64,000 nt of DNA, taken from Methylocaldum sp. 14B. Its GTDB lineage: Bacteria > Pseudomonadota > Gammaproteobacteria > Methylococcales > Methylococcaceae. The first letter of the stretch is position 1, and each line of letters starts with the position of its first letter. The position numbers and the translations under genes are program-made. Positions 29,080 through 39,312 of the stretch are shown piece after piece. A model generated the notes under the pieces. The model did no database searches. It was not told the DNA's origin and saw nothing but the letters and a program-made list of their open reading frames with translations. The stretch covers positions 1-64,000 of the forward strand of contig NZ_MSCV01000015.1 in assembly GCF_002005105.1 (NCBI RefSeq), in the 5' to 3' direction.

Positions 29080-30392
29080 TAGCCGAACACCTCGATGACT
29101 TTTCGAATACCGTCCACCAGGATATCGATTTCCTCGAAGGTATTGTAGAGCCCGAAGGAGGCGCGGGCGGTCGCGGGCACGCCGAAGAAGTCCATCACCG
29201 GCATGGCGCAATGGTGTCCTGCCCGGATGGCGATGCCGAGGTGATCCAGAATCGTGCCGATGTCGTGGGGGTGTATGCGCTCCAGCGTAAACGACAGGAT
29301 GGCGCCTTTCCGTTCTGCGGTGCCGACGATAGTCAATTGCGGAATTTCGAGGGCCCGTTCCGTGGCGTATTGCAACAACTGGTTCTCGTACTCGGCGATG
29401 GCATCCATGCCTATGGTCTCGAGATATTCCACCGCCGTGCCCAGGGCGATCGCGTCCACGATGTTCGGCGTGCCCGCTTCGAACTTGAAAGGCAGGGTGT
29501 TGTACTCGGTTTTATCGAAAGTGACGCGGCGGATCATGTCGCCGCCGCCTTGATAAGGCGGCATCGCCTCGAGCCATTTTTCCTTGCCGTAGAGAATGCC
29601 GATGCCGGTCGGACCGTACAGCTTGTGCCCGGACAGGGCGTAGAAGTCGCAGTCCAGGTCCTGGACGTCCACCGCCATGTGAGGCGCCGCCTGCGCGCCG
29701 TCGAGAAGCACCGGAATGTCCCGGCTATGGGCCAATTCGATGATGGCTTTGACCGGGTTGATCGTTCCCAGCGCATTGGACATGTGGCAGACCGAGACCA
29801 GCCGGGTGCGCGGCGACAGGAGTTGCTCGAATTCGTCCAGCAGAAGTTCGCCGGTTCGGCCGATCGGAGCGACCTTCAGCTTTGCGCCGGTTTGTTCGCA
29901 CAGCATCTGCCAGGGGACGATGTTGGAGTGATGCTCCATGGCGGTGATGAGGATTTCGTCGCCTTCTTTCAAGGTGCTGCGGCCGAAACTTTGGGCAACC
30001 AGATTGATGGCTTCGGTGGTGCCCCGCACGAACACGATTTCGTGGCTGTGCTTGGCATTGAGAAACTGCTGTAGCTTCTCGCGCGCACCTTCGAAGAGAT
30101 CGGTCGAGCGCTGGCTCAGGGTATGCACGCCGCGGTGAACATTGGAGTAGTCGTTCTCGTAAACCCGGCGGATGCAATCGATAACTGCTGTGGGCTTTTG
30201 CGTGGTGGCGGCGTTATCTAGATAGACCAGCGGTTTACCGTTCACCGTTTGGCGGAGAATCGGAAAGTCCTCGCGAAGTTTCGCGACGTTATAACCGACC
30301 GAGTTCGGCCGAGTTTTCAGGCTGGCCGCGCTTGGAGCGGAATGTGCTGGATTCTGTGTCATAACGGCTTGGGAAGCGGAAACCTTGTTCAT
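29079..30392 (-). CDS. sufS: Cysteine desulfurase SufS
   Basis: A 437-residue PLP enzyme releasing sulfur from cysteine. About 35 N-terminal residues of low conservation precede VAKLREDFPILRQTVNGKPLVYLDNAATTQKP. The PLP lysine is in LSGHKLYGPTG (about 255), and the persulfide cysteine is in RAGHHCAMP (about 397). The ATG at 30392 sits behind GAAAGGA and overlaps the sufD stop in ATGA; TTG 30398 is an unlikely alternative. It belongs to the group II (SufS) desulfurases, needing a partner such as SufU, which follows directly. Confidence 0.96.
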   Translation of the reverse strand: MNKVSASQAVMTQNPAHSAPSAASLKTRPNSVGYNVAKLREDFPILRQTVNGKPLVYLDNAATTQKPTAVIDCIRRVYENDYSNVHRGVHTLSQRSTDLFEGAREKLQQFLNAKHSHEIVFVRGTTEAINLVAQSFGRSTLKEGDEILITAMEHHSNIVPWQMLCEQTGAKLKVAPIGRTGELLLDEFEQLLSPRTRLVSVCHMSNALGTINPVKAIIELAHSRDIPVLLDGAQAAPHMAVDVQDLDCDFYALSGHKLYGPTGIGILYGKEKWLEAMPPYQGGGDMIRRVTFDKTEYNTLPFKFEAGTPNIVDAIALGTAVEYLETIGMDAIAEYENQLLQYATERALEIPQLTIVGTAERKGAILSFTLERIHPHDIGTILDHLGIAIRAGHHCAMPVMDFFGVPATARASFGLYNTFEEIDILVDGIRKVIEVFG

Positions 30393-31708
30393 AGCCAATC
30401 CTTTCGGATGTCGGATTGCGGCAGAAAAGACAACAGTTCGCTTTGAACCAGTCGTTTGAGACTGCTTAACCGTATCTTTTCGACCATTTCATTGGCAAAG
30501 GCGAAGGTGAGCATATTGCGCGCCGTCGGTTCATCCACGCCGCGCGATTCGAGGTAAAAAATGGCCTCCGGATCGAGTTGCCCTACCGTCACGCCGTGAG
30601 CGCATTTCACGTCGTCCGCGTGAATTTCCAGCTGCGGCTTGCTGTCGATCTCGGCGTCTTCCGACAAGAGCAGGTTGCGGTTGCTCATTTCGGCGTCGGT
30701 TTTCTGGGCTTCCGGGTGAACGACGATGCGCCCTGCAAAGACGCCCCGCGCGCGATCCCCGGCGATGCCGCGGTAGGTTTCGCGGCTGGTGCCGCAGGGT
30801 GCCCGGTGATGGATCAGGGTCTGGGTGTCCAGATGCCGCCGTCCGGTCGCGAGGAACAGTCCGTCCAGTTCGCACTCCGCCGCATGGCCCAATTGAGCGT
30901 GAATCTCGGTACGAGCCAAAAGGCCGCCGAAAGCAAGATGATGCTGGCGGAGTCGGGCCGAGCGCGCCTCTCGCGCGTAAATGCCGCCGAAGTGATAGCT
31001 CTTGGCGGTCTCGCTCTGAAGCTTGTAATGGTCGAATCCCGCATTCTCGCCCACCGAGATTTCGGTGACCGAGGCCGTGAGATAGCTTGAGTCTCCGATA
31101 CCCGCATACGTTTCAACGAGGCTGGCTTCGGCATTCTGCTCCAGCGCGACGAGATTGCGGGTCACAGACAGTCCGTCCGGGCGTGTCGAGAAATGGATCA
31201 CCTGCAAGGGTCTGTCCAGAACCTTGCCGGCCGGGATGTGCACGAATGCGCCGTCTCTGAAATACGCGGTGGTGAAGGCGATAAAGCCGTGAGCTACTTC
31301 CGGAACCACTTGGTTGAGTAAGCCCTCGATCAGATCGGGATACTGTTCCAGCGCGTTGGCCAGAGATGTCGCGATTACGCCCTCGGGAAGGTTGGCAGTC
31401 ACGGAATGTTCGGCGGAATAAACGCCGTCGACGAAGACCAGCAACCAGGCACCTTCCAGACGGAGCCGCGCCAGAGCGTTCGTATCCGTCGCGCCTGCGG
31501 GCGCGCCCACAGTCGGCACGAACAGCTTCTTCTCCAGGGTGGCGACATTGGTGTATTTCCACTCTTCCTCGCGCGGCGAGGGAAAGCCGCTGGCGGAGAA
31601 GCGGCTTTGGGCCTCTTCCCGCAGCCGGCGCAGCCACGGCAGATGCTCGCCCGGCAGCTTCGATGCCAATTCGCGATAGTGTTCGACGTAGTGCTGAGCC
31701 GCGCTCAT
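30389..31708 (-). CDS. sufD: Fe-S cluster assembly protein SufD
   Basis: A 439-residue beta-helix protein that forms the SufBC2D scaffold with SufB and SufC. The family pattern EEEWKYTNVATLEKKLF near the N-terminus and the C-terminal block CAHGVTVGQLDPEAIFYLESRGVDEPTARNML are clear. ATG 31708 (MSAAQHYVEHYRELA) follows the sufC stop after one base; an upstream start three codons earlier would overlap it. Its end overlaps sufS by four bases. Confidence 0.95.
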   Translation of the reverse strand: MSAAQHYVEHYRELASKLPGEHLPWLRRLREEAQSRFSASGFPSPREEEWKYTNVATLEKKLFVPTVGAPAGATDTNALARLRLEGAWLLVFVDGVYSAEHSVTANLPEGVIATSLANALEQYPDLIEGLLNQVVPEVAHGFIAFTTAYFRDGAFVHIPAGKVLDRPLQVIHFSTRPDGLSVTRNLVALEQNAEASLVETYAGIGDSSYLTASVTEISVGENAGFDHYKLQSETAKSYHFGGIYAREARSARLRQHHLAFGGLLARTEIHAQLGHAAECELDGLFLATGRRHLDTQTLIHHRAPCGTSRETYRGIAGDRARGVFAGRIVVHPEAQKTDAEMSNRNLLLSEDAEIDSKPQLEIHADDVKCAHGVTVGQLDPEAIFYLESRGVDEPTARNMLTFAFANEMVEKIRLSSLKRLVQSELLSFLPQSDIRKDWL

Positions 31709-31709
31709 A

Positions 31710-32468
31710 TCAGGCACCCGCAGACGTCAGTTGATCGACCCAGCCGTAGCCTTTCTTTTCCAGTTCCAGCGCCAGGCTGGCATCGCCCGATTTCATGATC
31801 CGGCCGTGGGCGAGCACGTGAACCTGATCCGGCTTGATGTAGTTCAGCAGGCGCTGGTAATGGGTGACCAGGATGAAGGAGCGATCCGCCGAACGCAGGG
31901 CATTCACGCCGTCCGCCACCAGCTTGAGCGCGTCGATGTCGAGCCCGGAGTCGGTTTCGTCGAGAATGCACAGGCTCGGTTCGAGCACCGCCATCTGGAG
32001 GATTTCGTTGCGCTTCTTTTCGCCGCCGGAGAAGCCTTCGTTGACGCCGCGGTATAGGAACTGCTCGTCCAGATTTACTGCCTTGATCTTCTCCTTGACC
32101 AGTTTCAGGAAGTCCATGGCGTCGACTTCGCTCAGGCCCCGATGTTTGCGGATGGCGTTCAGGGCGGCCTTCAAGAGATAAATATTGCTGACGCCGGCGA
32201 TTTCCACCGGGTATTGAAAGGCGAGAAAAACGCCTTCACGGGCGCGCTCCTCGGGTTTCATTTCCAGAAGATTCCGACCGAGATAGCTCACGGTTCCATC
32301 GGTGACTTCATAACCCGCGCGACCGGCCAGCACGTGGGACAGCGTGCTCTTGCCGGAGCCGTTCGGTCCCATGATGGCATGGACCTCGCCGGGCCTGATG
32401 TCCAGGCTGATGCCTTTGAGGATGGGTTTGTCGTCGACCCGGACGTGGAGATTCTCGATTTTGAGCAT
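31710..32468 (-). CDS. sufC: Fe-S cluster assembly ATPase SufC
   Basis: A 252-residue ABC-type ATPase, cytosolic and without membrane partner. Walker A is GPNGSGKST (about 34-42), the signature is [10 protein letters not shown] (about 145-154), and Walker B is [11 protein letters not shown] followed by the switch histidine in ILVTHYQR. It powers shape changes of the SufB-SufD scaffold. It is placed 47 bases after sufB and one base before sufD. Confidence 0.96.
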   Translation of the reverse strand: MLKIENLHVRVDDKPILKGISLDIRPGEVHAIMGPNGSGKSTLSHVLAGRAGYEVTDGTVSYLGRNLLEMKPEERAREGVFLAFQYPVEIAGVSNIYLLKAALNAIRKHRGLSEVDAMDFLKLVKEKIKAVNLDEQFLYRGVNEGFSGGEKKRNEILQMAVLEPSLCILDETDSGLDIDALKLVADGVNALRSADRSFILVTHYQRLLNYIKPDQVHVLAHGRIMKSGDASLALELEKKGYGWVDQLTSAGA

Positions 32469-32515
32469 AACTGACTTACCTGAGGTTTATTCTGTTGGAT
32501 GGATCGACCGGGATA

Positions 32516-33961
<1,446 letters not shown>

Positions 33962-33979
33962 GATGTTTACTCCGCGCCT

Positions 33980-34441
33980 TTATCTCGGCTGATAGTGAAG
34001 GGTGCTGACCGGGATATGGATTTCCTCGGACGCTTTAGTCAAGGGCATGACCATATCGGCCAGGCTGACCGACTCCAGGGCGGTTCGGATCGCCCGGTTG
34101 ATGACGCCCCAATGGCCACGAATCTGGCATGACGACGACTGCTGGCACTGATCGTGGTCGAGGCCGCATTCTGTCAAGGCGATCGGTCCTTCGAGGGCGT
34201 AAATGATAGTCGCCACGCTGGTCTTGTCCGGCGATCGGGTCAACTGATATCCGCCTTTGGCGCCGCGCGTGGATTTGAGGATGTCGGCTTTGGTCAAACT
34301 CTTCAGAATCTTGCTCACCGTCGGGATCGCGACTCCGGTCGAATCGGCCAAATCGGTCGCGGCATAAGTGCGTTCGGGTTCTCCGGCCATATGTCCCAAA
34401 ACGATGATGGCGTAATCGGTTAGTTTGCTGATGCGAAGCAT
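33980..34441 (-). CDS. sufR: Rrf2-family regulator of the SUF operon
   Basis: A 153-residue Rrf2/IscR-type repressor with a winged helix (about 1-60, LRISKLTDYAIIVLGHMA...AIPTVSKILKSLTKADIL) and three cysteines (ECGLDHDQCQQSSSCQI, about 91-107) placed to bind an Fe-S cluster. It heads the operon, 18 bases before sufB, and a palindrome resembling IscR/Rrf2 sites lies just upstream, so feedback control by cluster supply is likely. It fits the SUF-specific Rrf2 subgroup. The name sufR is also used for an unrelated cyanobacterial repressor. Confidence 0.9.
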   Translation of the reverse strand: MLRISKLTDYAIIVLGHMAGEPERTYAATDLADSTGVAIPTVSKILKSLTKADILKSTRGAKGGYQLTRSPDKTSVATIIYALEGPIALTECGLDHDQCQQSSSCQIRGHWGVINRAIRTALESVSLADMVMPLTKASEEIHIPVSTLHYQPR

Positions 34442-34460
34442 GGCGCTACCTTTCTAATTA

Positions 34461-34477
34461 AGGACCATTTTAGTCCT
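34461..34477. promoter_or_regulatory. Probable Rrf2 operator upstream of sufR
   Basis: On the minus strand AGGACTAAAATGGTCCT, with perfect arms AGGAC/GTCCT around 7 bases, lies 20 bases before the sufR start. It follows a TATAT stretch that may be the -10 box. The GACTAAAATGGTC core looks like sites bound by IscR-type regulators. Confidence 0.65.
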
Positions 34478-34663
34478 ATATAAATCCCAAGTAAAGTAGT
34501 AGGCTTTTGTTGAACCCGGCTGTTTTCTGGACCTCGAAGGATATACAGATTGCGGTTGCACAATGTTGGAGCTCAAGGCGCCATCATTCGGCGTTATACT
34601 GTTGCGAACCCGCACGTAATTGCGCCATTAAGGCACTTTTATTGCCAGCAAGGAAAAAATGAG

Positions 34664-36367
34664 ATGAACAAAGTTTGCCCAACCTTGGGGATTTTTTTTC
34701 AGTTTGCTGTAACCGTTTTAGCTCTCGGCACCGTTGCTGCGTCCGCCGTTCAGGCCGAAGCTCCTGAGCTCATCCCGGATACGCCCGCCGTCCACATACA
34801 AAGTCTTCTCAAGGAGGGTACGCATCCGAAGCTGCGCTGGGGCAAGTTTCCTGACTACAAGGCGCAACTGGAGCAGTTGTATTACCAGAACGGCCTTACG
34901 CCTTTATGGCTGAACGAAGGAAGGCCGACGCCGCAGGCAGAGACGCTGGTGGCGAGCTTGGCGGAGGCGGACAGCAAAGGGTTGAACGCTGCGGATTATG
35001 ACGCCGAGCTGTTGGGCAAGTGGTTGAGCGAGTTCGATACGACGTCCGCAAATCCGCGGGAAGTCGCTTCCTTTGATGTGGCTCTGAGCCTCGTGGCCAT
35101 GCGTTACGTATCGAATCTGTATGTCGGGCGCATCAATCCGAATAACATCGATTACGGACTCAACGTCGAGCCCAAGAGGGTGGATCTGCCGAATCTGATT
35201 CAGAAAATCGCTCAGAGCCAGCAACCGGCGGCGATGATCGATGCTTTGGAGCCCAAGTTTCCTATCTATGAGCGGCTCAAGGCGGCGCTGCCTCAGTATC
35301 AGCGGTTAGCAAAGGAAATGACCCCGGTCCAGTTTTCTTTTCCGGCGAAATTCAGTCCGGGAGATCGCCATAAGGATGTGCCGGCGCTGAGACATTTGTT
35401 GCTCGCTCTTGGGGATTTGAACGAAATCAAACAGGGTTCCGCCGGCTCCCTGGTTTACGGACCCGAGCTTGCGCAAGCGGTCAAGCGTTTTCAGCAGCGC
35501 CACGGGTTGACGGCGGACGGCATTATCGGAAAAGGTACGCTGAATCAGCTTAATTTCCCGCTGGCCGACCGATTGCGGCAAATTCAGCTCGGGCTGGAGC
35601 GTCTTCGCTGGTTGCCCGAACAAATCCGCGGCAACTATCTTGTCGTCAACATTCCGTCATTCCAGCTGTTCGGTTTTCGAAACGGCTCCGCTTTCGGAAC
35701 GTCCGATCTTCAGATGAACGTCATCGTCGGGGAGTCCGTCGACGGACGTCATACGCCCGTCTTTCACTCGGATATGACGTATATCGTCTTTCGGCCGTAC
35801 TGGAATCTGCCGTACAAGATCACGGTCAAGGAAATGCTGCCGCAAATTCTCAGTAACCCCGGATACTTGGCGAAGAACAGCCTGGAGCTGGTCCCGAATT
35901 TCTCGCCGAATGCGCCCGTTTATGAGCCAAGCTTCAGAAATATCGAGATGCTGACGACTGGTACTCTCAAGTTGCGGCAGAAGCCGGGCCCCAAAAACGC
36001 CTTGGGTTTGGTCAAGTTCGCGTTCCCTAACCACAATAACATTTATCTGCACAGCACACCGTCCAAGGGATTGTTCAAGAAAGCCAGGCGCGATTTCAGC
36101 CACGGCTGTATCCGAGTGGAAGATCCGGTTGCTCTGGCGGAATTCATTCTGGCAGACCAGGGTGAATGGACCCGCGAACGGATCGAATCGGCCATGACTA
36201 GAGACAAGCCGAAAACCGTCACCTTGAAGCAGGCCGTACCGGTTTACATCTTCTATTCGACGGTGTTGGCGGACGAGTCAGGCACCGTGAGCTTTTACGA
36301 TGACATCTACGGCCACGACCTGATTCTCAGCGACCTGCTGGCGAAGGGCTTCCCTTACCCCTCATGA
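34664..36367 (+). CDS. L,D-transpeptidase of the YcbB/LdtD type
   Basis: A 567-residue exported enzyme making 3-3 cross-links in peptidoglycan. A signal peptide (LGIFFQFAVTVLALGTVAASAVQA) is followed by an N-terminal scaffold (LRWGKFPDYKAQLEQLYYQNGLTPLWLNEGRPTP), a peptidoglycan-binding domain (YGPELAQAVKRFQQRHGLTADGIIGKGTLNQLN, about 265-300) and a YkuD domain with the catalytic SHGCIRVEDP (about 480-490). The insertion between VFRPYWNLPY and the active site is the capping loop typical of YcbB. The start at 34664 has AAGGA upstream; the frame is open further back without a signal sequence. Convergent with the DUF882 gene. Confidence 0.93.
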   Translation: MNKVCPTLGIFFQFAVTVLALGTVAASAVQAEAPELIPDTPAVHIQSLLKEGTHPKLRWGKFPDYKAQLEQLYYQNGLTPLWLNEGRPTPQAETLVASLAEADSKGLNAADYDAELLGKWLSEFDTTSANPREVASFDVALSLVAMRYVSNLYVGRINPNNIDYGLNVEPKRVDLPNLIQKIAQSQQPAAMIDALEPKFPIYERLKAALPQYQRLAKEMTPVQFSFPAKFSPGDRHKDVPALRHLLLALGDLNEIKQGSAGSLVYGPELAQAVKRFQQRHGLTADGIIGKGTLNQLNFPLADRLRQIQLGLERLRWLPEQIRGNYLVVNIPSFQLFGFRNGSAFGTSDLQMNVIVGESVDGRHTPVFHSDMTYIVFRPYWNLPYKITVKEMLPQILSNPGYLAKNSLELVPNFSPNAPVYEPSFRNIEMLTTGTLKLRQKPGPKNALGLVKFAFPNHNNIYLHSTPSKGLFKKARRDFSHGCIRVEDPVALAEFILADQGEWTRERIESAMTRDKPKTVTLKQAVPVYIFYSTVLADESGTVSFYDDIYGHDLILSDLLAKGFPYPS

Positions 36368-36390
36368 CGAGGAGGGGAGCGAGCGGAGAA

Positions 36391-36417
36391 AGCGCTCTAA
36401 ATCGGATTTGGAGCGCT
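36391..36417. terminator. Hairpin between convergent cell-wall genes
   Basis: AGCGCTC and GAGCGCT form the outer stem and AAATC/GATTT the inner stem, a nearly continuous 12-bp helix, between the L,D-transpeptidase stop and the DUF882 stop. U-runs are weak on both strands. Confidence 0.5.
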
Positions 36418-36437
36418 GAATCTATTATCGGGCAAGG

Positions 36438-37025
36438 CTACCAGGAACGGACTCTGCCGGTATCCAAATGAACGAAATCGGAGCGGCGGTAATAGCCGAC
36501 GCCGCCCTGTTGTAGGGCGAGCGCTGCCTTCTGGATCGTGCGCGTACTGATATCGCTCATGCGAATATCGATCGCCTTGCCTTCCATGTGCAGGCTGTGT
36601 TCGGCCACGCCATGGCTGGTCTTGCGCAGCATCCGGTTCGTTTCCGGAGAACGGTATCCCGAGACCACCTGAAACGTGCCGCGGCTCCCGGTGAATACCG
36701 AAACCGCATAGAGCAAATCGATCAGGCCGGAATCCATCGGATGGACGCTATCTGTACGATGGTCCCGCAGAAAATAGTTGAACTGCCTCAAAGTTCGGCG
36801 GTCGTAATACTGTTGCGGGCTACAAAGGAGCGTCAGTTCTTCGCCGGTATTTAAATTATGAAATGAGAGCTTGCGATCTTTACTGAAGATTTTCGCAAGC
36901 GCATCGGTCGAGGGTAAAAGCAAAGCTCCGACAGCAGCCATTCCGGCACGCGTCAAAAATGCTCGCCGGGATATGCTGGCGTCGGATATTCGATGCCTAT
37001 TATGAGAATTTGTGTTAGTGCTCAT
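36438..37025 (-). CDS. Tat-exported DUF882/YcbK-like murein peptidase family protein
   Basis: A 195-residue protein with a twin-arginine signal (SISRRAFLTRAGMAAVGALLLPSTDALA) and a peptidase M15-like domain. Zinc ligands are visible in VSGYRSPETNRML...HSLHMEGKAIDIRM (His and Asp) and SDFVHLDTG (His). It should act on peptidoglycan in the periplasm, as is assumed for YcbK/MepK-type proteins, which cut 3-3 cross-links. This fits its place opposite an L,D-transpeptidase, the enzyme that makes such links; in E. coli ycbB and ycbK are also neighbours. Confidence 0.88.
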   Translation of the reverse strand: MSTNTNSHNRHRISDASISRRAFLTRAGMAAVGALLLPSTDALAKIFSKDRKLSFHNLNTGEELTLLCSPQQYYDRRTLRQFNYFLRDHRTDSVHPMDSGLIDLLYAVSVFTGSRGTFQVVSGYRSPETNRMLRKTSHGVAEHSLHMEGKAIDIRMSDISTRTIQKAALALQQGGVGYYRRSDFVHLDTGRVRSW

Positions 37026-37323
37026 ATGCTAAGTTCCCTTTTTTAAATAAGGTCTTCGCATAGGCATCGAAGAATTCTCCGTAGTCCCTTCTCCGCCACC
37101 AATGCGCGGAGGCGGGGAACTCGTCGATGCCCGGGTGAACGGCAACCCGCCCACCGAAAAACGCGAACTTTACTTTTCGTGCCTTACGGAATCAAGCTTT
37201 AAAACTACCTCCTCATTTAAAGCATAAATCGCGCCATTCGTGAGTAGCCGCTAAGTGCCTGTGATTCAAAGCTCGGCGGCTCTGTCGATACTGTCCCGGT
37301 CTGGTCGTTAAATGCTTCTTTTC
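37026..37323. other. Gap upstream of the DUF882 gene
   Basis: About 300 bases between the mtnC stop and the DUF882 start, both on the minus strand. I see no gene, tRNA or convincing terminator. The stretch next to the DUF882 gene is A+T-rich (TTTTTTAAATAAGG) and probably holds its promoter. Confidence 0.4.
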
Positions 37324-38004
37324 TCATAAAGAAATATTGATGGCATCAAAATCCGCTGCCCGATCATGGGCAGTCTGACCCGAATCAGTGCTTTCACGAA
37401 CCAACTGGCACGTCAAAAAACCGGCGGATTTTGCAGCGTCCAATTCCCCTTCAACGTCCGAGAGGAACAGGATGGAGGCGGGCGGCAAGCCAATCTGCCG
37501 AGCAATCTCCCGGTAGGAATCGGCATCTTGCTTGGGGCCGATCCGAGTGTCGAAATAACCGGAAAACAGCGGCGTCAAATCGCCGTATTCGGTGTGTCCG
37601 AACAGGAGTTTTTGGGCGTGGACGGATCCCGAGGAAAATACATAGAGATCGATGCCCTGAGCTTTCCATTCCCTTAGCTTGCGCACGGCGTCCTCATAGA
37701 TGTGACCGCAATAATCCCGTTTGCGGTATCCCTCTTCCCATATCATCCCCTGCAATGCTTTGAGGGGCGGTGACTTTCGATCCTCATCGATCCAGCGAAT
37801 CAGCTGTTCTGCGACTTGTACCGTGCTCAACTCCATTCCGCAGAGTGAACGCACCTCGTCGAACAGCTTCGCTACATCCGGATTATCGGCATGATGAGCG
37901 ACGAAACTCATCATACGCTCGCGGGAGTAGGGGAACAATACATCTTTGACAAAGGATATCGATGATGTAGTTCCCTCGATGTCAGTCAAAATCGCGCTAA
38001 TCAT
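37324..38004 (-). CDS. mtnC: Enolase-phosphatase E1 (methionine salvage)
   Basis: A 226-residue HAD-family enzyme converting 2,3-diketo-5-methylthiopentyl-1-phosphate to acireductone. The HAD motif I is ILTDIEGTTSSISFVKDVLFPY (Asp nucleophile near residue 8), motif II is VFSSGSVHAQ, and the C-terminal motif is LFLSDVEGELDAA. The ATG overlaps the mtnD stop in ATGA. The open frame extends upstream to 38478 only as a shadow inside mtnD. Confidence 0.95.
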   Translation of the reverse strand: MISAILTDIEGTTSSISFVKDVLFPYSRERMMSFVAHHADNPDVAKLFDEVRSLCGMELSTVQVAEQLIRWIDEDRKSPPLKALQGMIWEEGYRKRDYCGHIYEDAVRKLREWKAQGIDLYVFSSGSVHAQKLLFGHTEYGDLTPLFSGYFDTRIGPKQDADSYREIARQIGLPPASILFLSDVEGELDAAKSAGFLTCQLVRESTDSGQTAHDRAADFDAINISL

Positions 38005-38561
38005 ACGTACTGGGTCAAAAATTGTTCGAGTTTGGGAAAGGTGTCGGCAATATTGGCGCCGGTGAATCGAGCGACCCAGCCTTCTGGAGAAGTGAATAAG
38101 CGGATTGCCTTCAGATTCGGATTCTCGCCCATGTCGAACCAGTGCTTGACATGCGCCGGGACGCTGATGAGGTCGCCTTGCTCGCACAGCAGCACGTATA
38201 CCTTGTCGTTGGGATGCAGATAAAAGAGGCCTTTTCCATCGACGAAGAAACGCACCTCGAAATCGTCGTGAGTATGTTCGCTGAGAAACTTGGTGCGCAG
38301 TTCCGCCTTCTGCGGATGGTCCGGGCGTACGCTGATGACGTCGACCGAGCGAAATTCGTAGCGGTCGATCAGCCGATCGATGGATGGACGATAGGCCGCG
38401 ATAATGGACTCCTGATCGGCGTCGGGAGACAGTTCCTGGTCGGCGGTCCAGCGCTCGAACAGCACACCGATTTCCCAAAGCTTCGTGGCGATGGTTTCCG
38501 GTTCTCGGATCACCTCGGCATTTTCCGGCCGATTTTCGGGATGAATGGTCAGTAAGCTCAT
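38001..38561 (-). CDS. mtnD: Acireductone dioxygenase
   Basis: A 186-residue cupin enzyme cleaving acireductone to the methionine precursor KMTB and formate when iron is bound. The metal-binding pattern HTHDDFEVRFFVDGKG (His-x-His...Glu) and HVKHWFDMG (third His) is intact. It overlaps mtnB upstream and mtnC downstream by four bases each, so the three are translated together. Confidence 0.95.
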   Translation of the reverse strand: MSLLTIHPENRPENAEVIREPETIATKLWEIGVLFERWTADQELSPDADQESIIAAYRPSIDRLIDRYEFRSVDVISVRPDHPQKAELRTKFLSEHTHDDFEVRFFVDGKGLFYLHPNDKVYVLLCEQGDLISVPAHVKHWFDMGENPNLKAIRLFTSPEGWVARFTGANIADTFPKLEQFLTQYV

Positions 38562-39172
38562 GGCGTTCTTACTCCGTGTAAGCGACTCTCGATATCAAAT
38601 AAAAATTCCAGCGCGTCGACATGACGCAGAGCGTCCTTCACCGAGGCTCCCCAGGTATAAAATCCGTGACCTGCGATTACATAACCGTAGATGTTGCCAT
38701 GGAGTTCGATGTATTCGTCCACTTTCAGCGCCAGTCGAGGAATGTTCTGATCATTGGGGAAGATCGGGACGACGATTCGAGTCTCATGCGTGTCGATTCC
38801 CGGCAGGGCTTTCAGCAGTTCGTAGTTCTCCAGCACCAGTTCGTCGCGGAAGAATCGCGAAAGCAAGGTGGCGCTCGGGGTGTGCGGGTGCAGCACGGCA
38901 CCGACATCCGGATAGCGGCGATAGATCGAGGTATGCAGCAAAGTCTCGGCCGAGGGCTTTTTTCCGTCCAGCGACCTGCCTTCGGCATCGATCAGCATGA
39001 TGTCGTCGGGGGTCAGTTCGCCTTTGTGGCGTCCGGATACGGTGATGGCGATGCGCCCGTCGCCGAGCCGGGCGGAAAAGTTTCCGCTGGTCGCAGGGGC
39101 CCACCCCCTGCCGTGAATATAGCGTCCCGCTTCGATCAGTTCGCTGGCGCGCTGCTGGAATTCGTCGTGCAT
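38558..39172 (-). CDS. mtnB: Methylthioribulose-1-phosphate dehydratase
   Basis: A 204-residue class II aldolase-fold enzyme. Zinc ligands lie in HPHTPSATLLS (two His, about 97-99) and IAGHGFYTWG (third His). GRGWAPATSGNFSARL near the N-terminus is diagnostic for MtnB. The start at 39172 matches family length; ATG 39205 is an alternative. mtnB-mtnD-mtnC form one operon of methionine salvage. mtnA and mtnK-type genes are not in this window. Confidence 0.93.
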   Translation of the reverse strand: MHDEFQQRASELIEAGRYIHGRGWAPATSGNFSARLGDGRIAITVSGRHKGELTPDDIMLIDAEGRSLDGKKPSAETLLHTSIYRRYPDVGAVLHPHTPSATLLSRFFRDELVLENYELLKALPGIDTHETRIVVPIFPNDQNIPRLALKVDEYIELHGNIYGYVIAGHGFYTWGASVKDALRHVDALEFLFDIESRLHGVRTP

Positions 39173-39312
39173 GGATGATGTCTGCCGTGCAGCAAAGCTC
39201 GCCATTGTAGTCGTCCCGATGGGCCGGCTCAATCCGGAAGATTTCTCAGAGATTGTTGAGAAAATCTGCTTCGCAGCCCGAGTTCGCGACGAAGGGGTAT
39301 GAGAAATGTGGG

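Noticed and set aside
37026-37323. Riboswitch upstream of the DUF882 gene or linked to methionine salvage
   Set aside because: No SAM-riboswitch-like core was visible, and the gap is downstream, not upstream, of the mtn operon.
38005-38478. Upstream extension of mtnC
   Set aside because: It is a shadow of mtnD; the conserved MISAILTDIEGTT start is at 38004.
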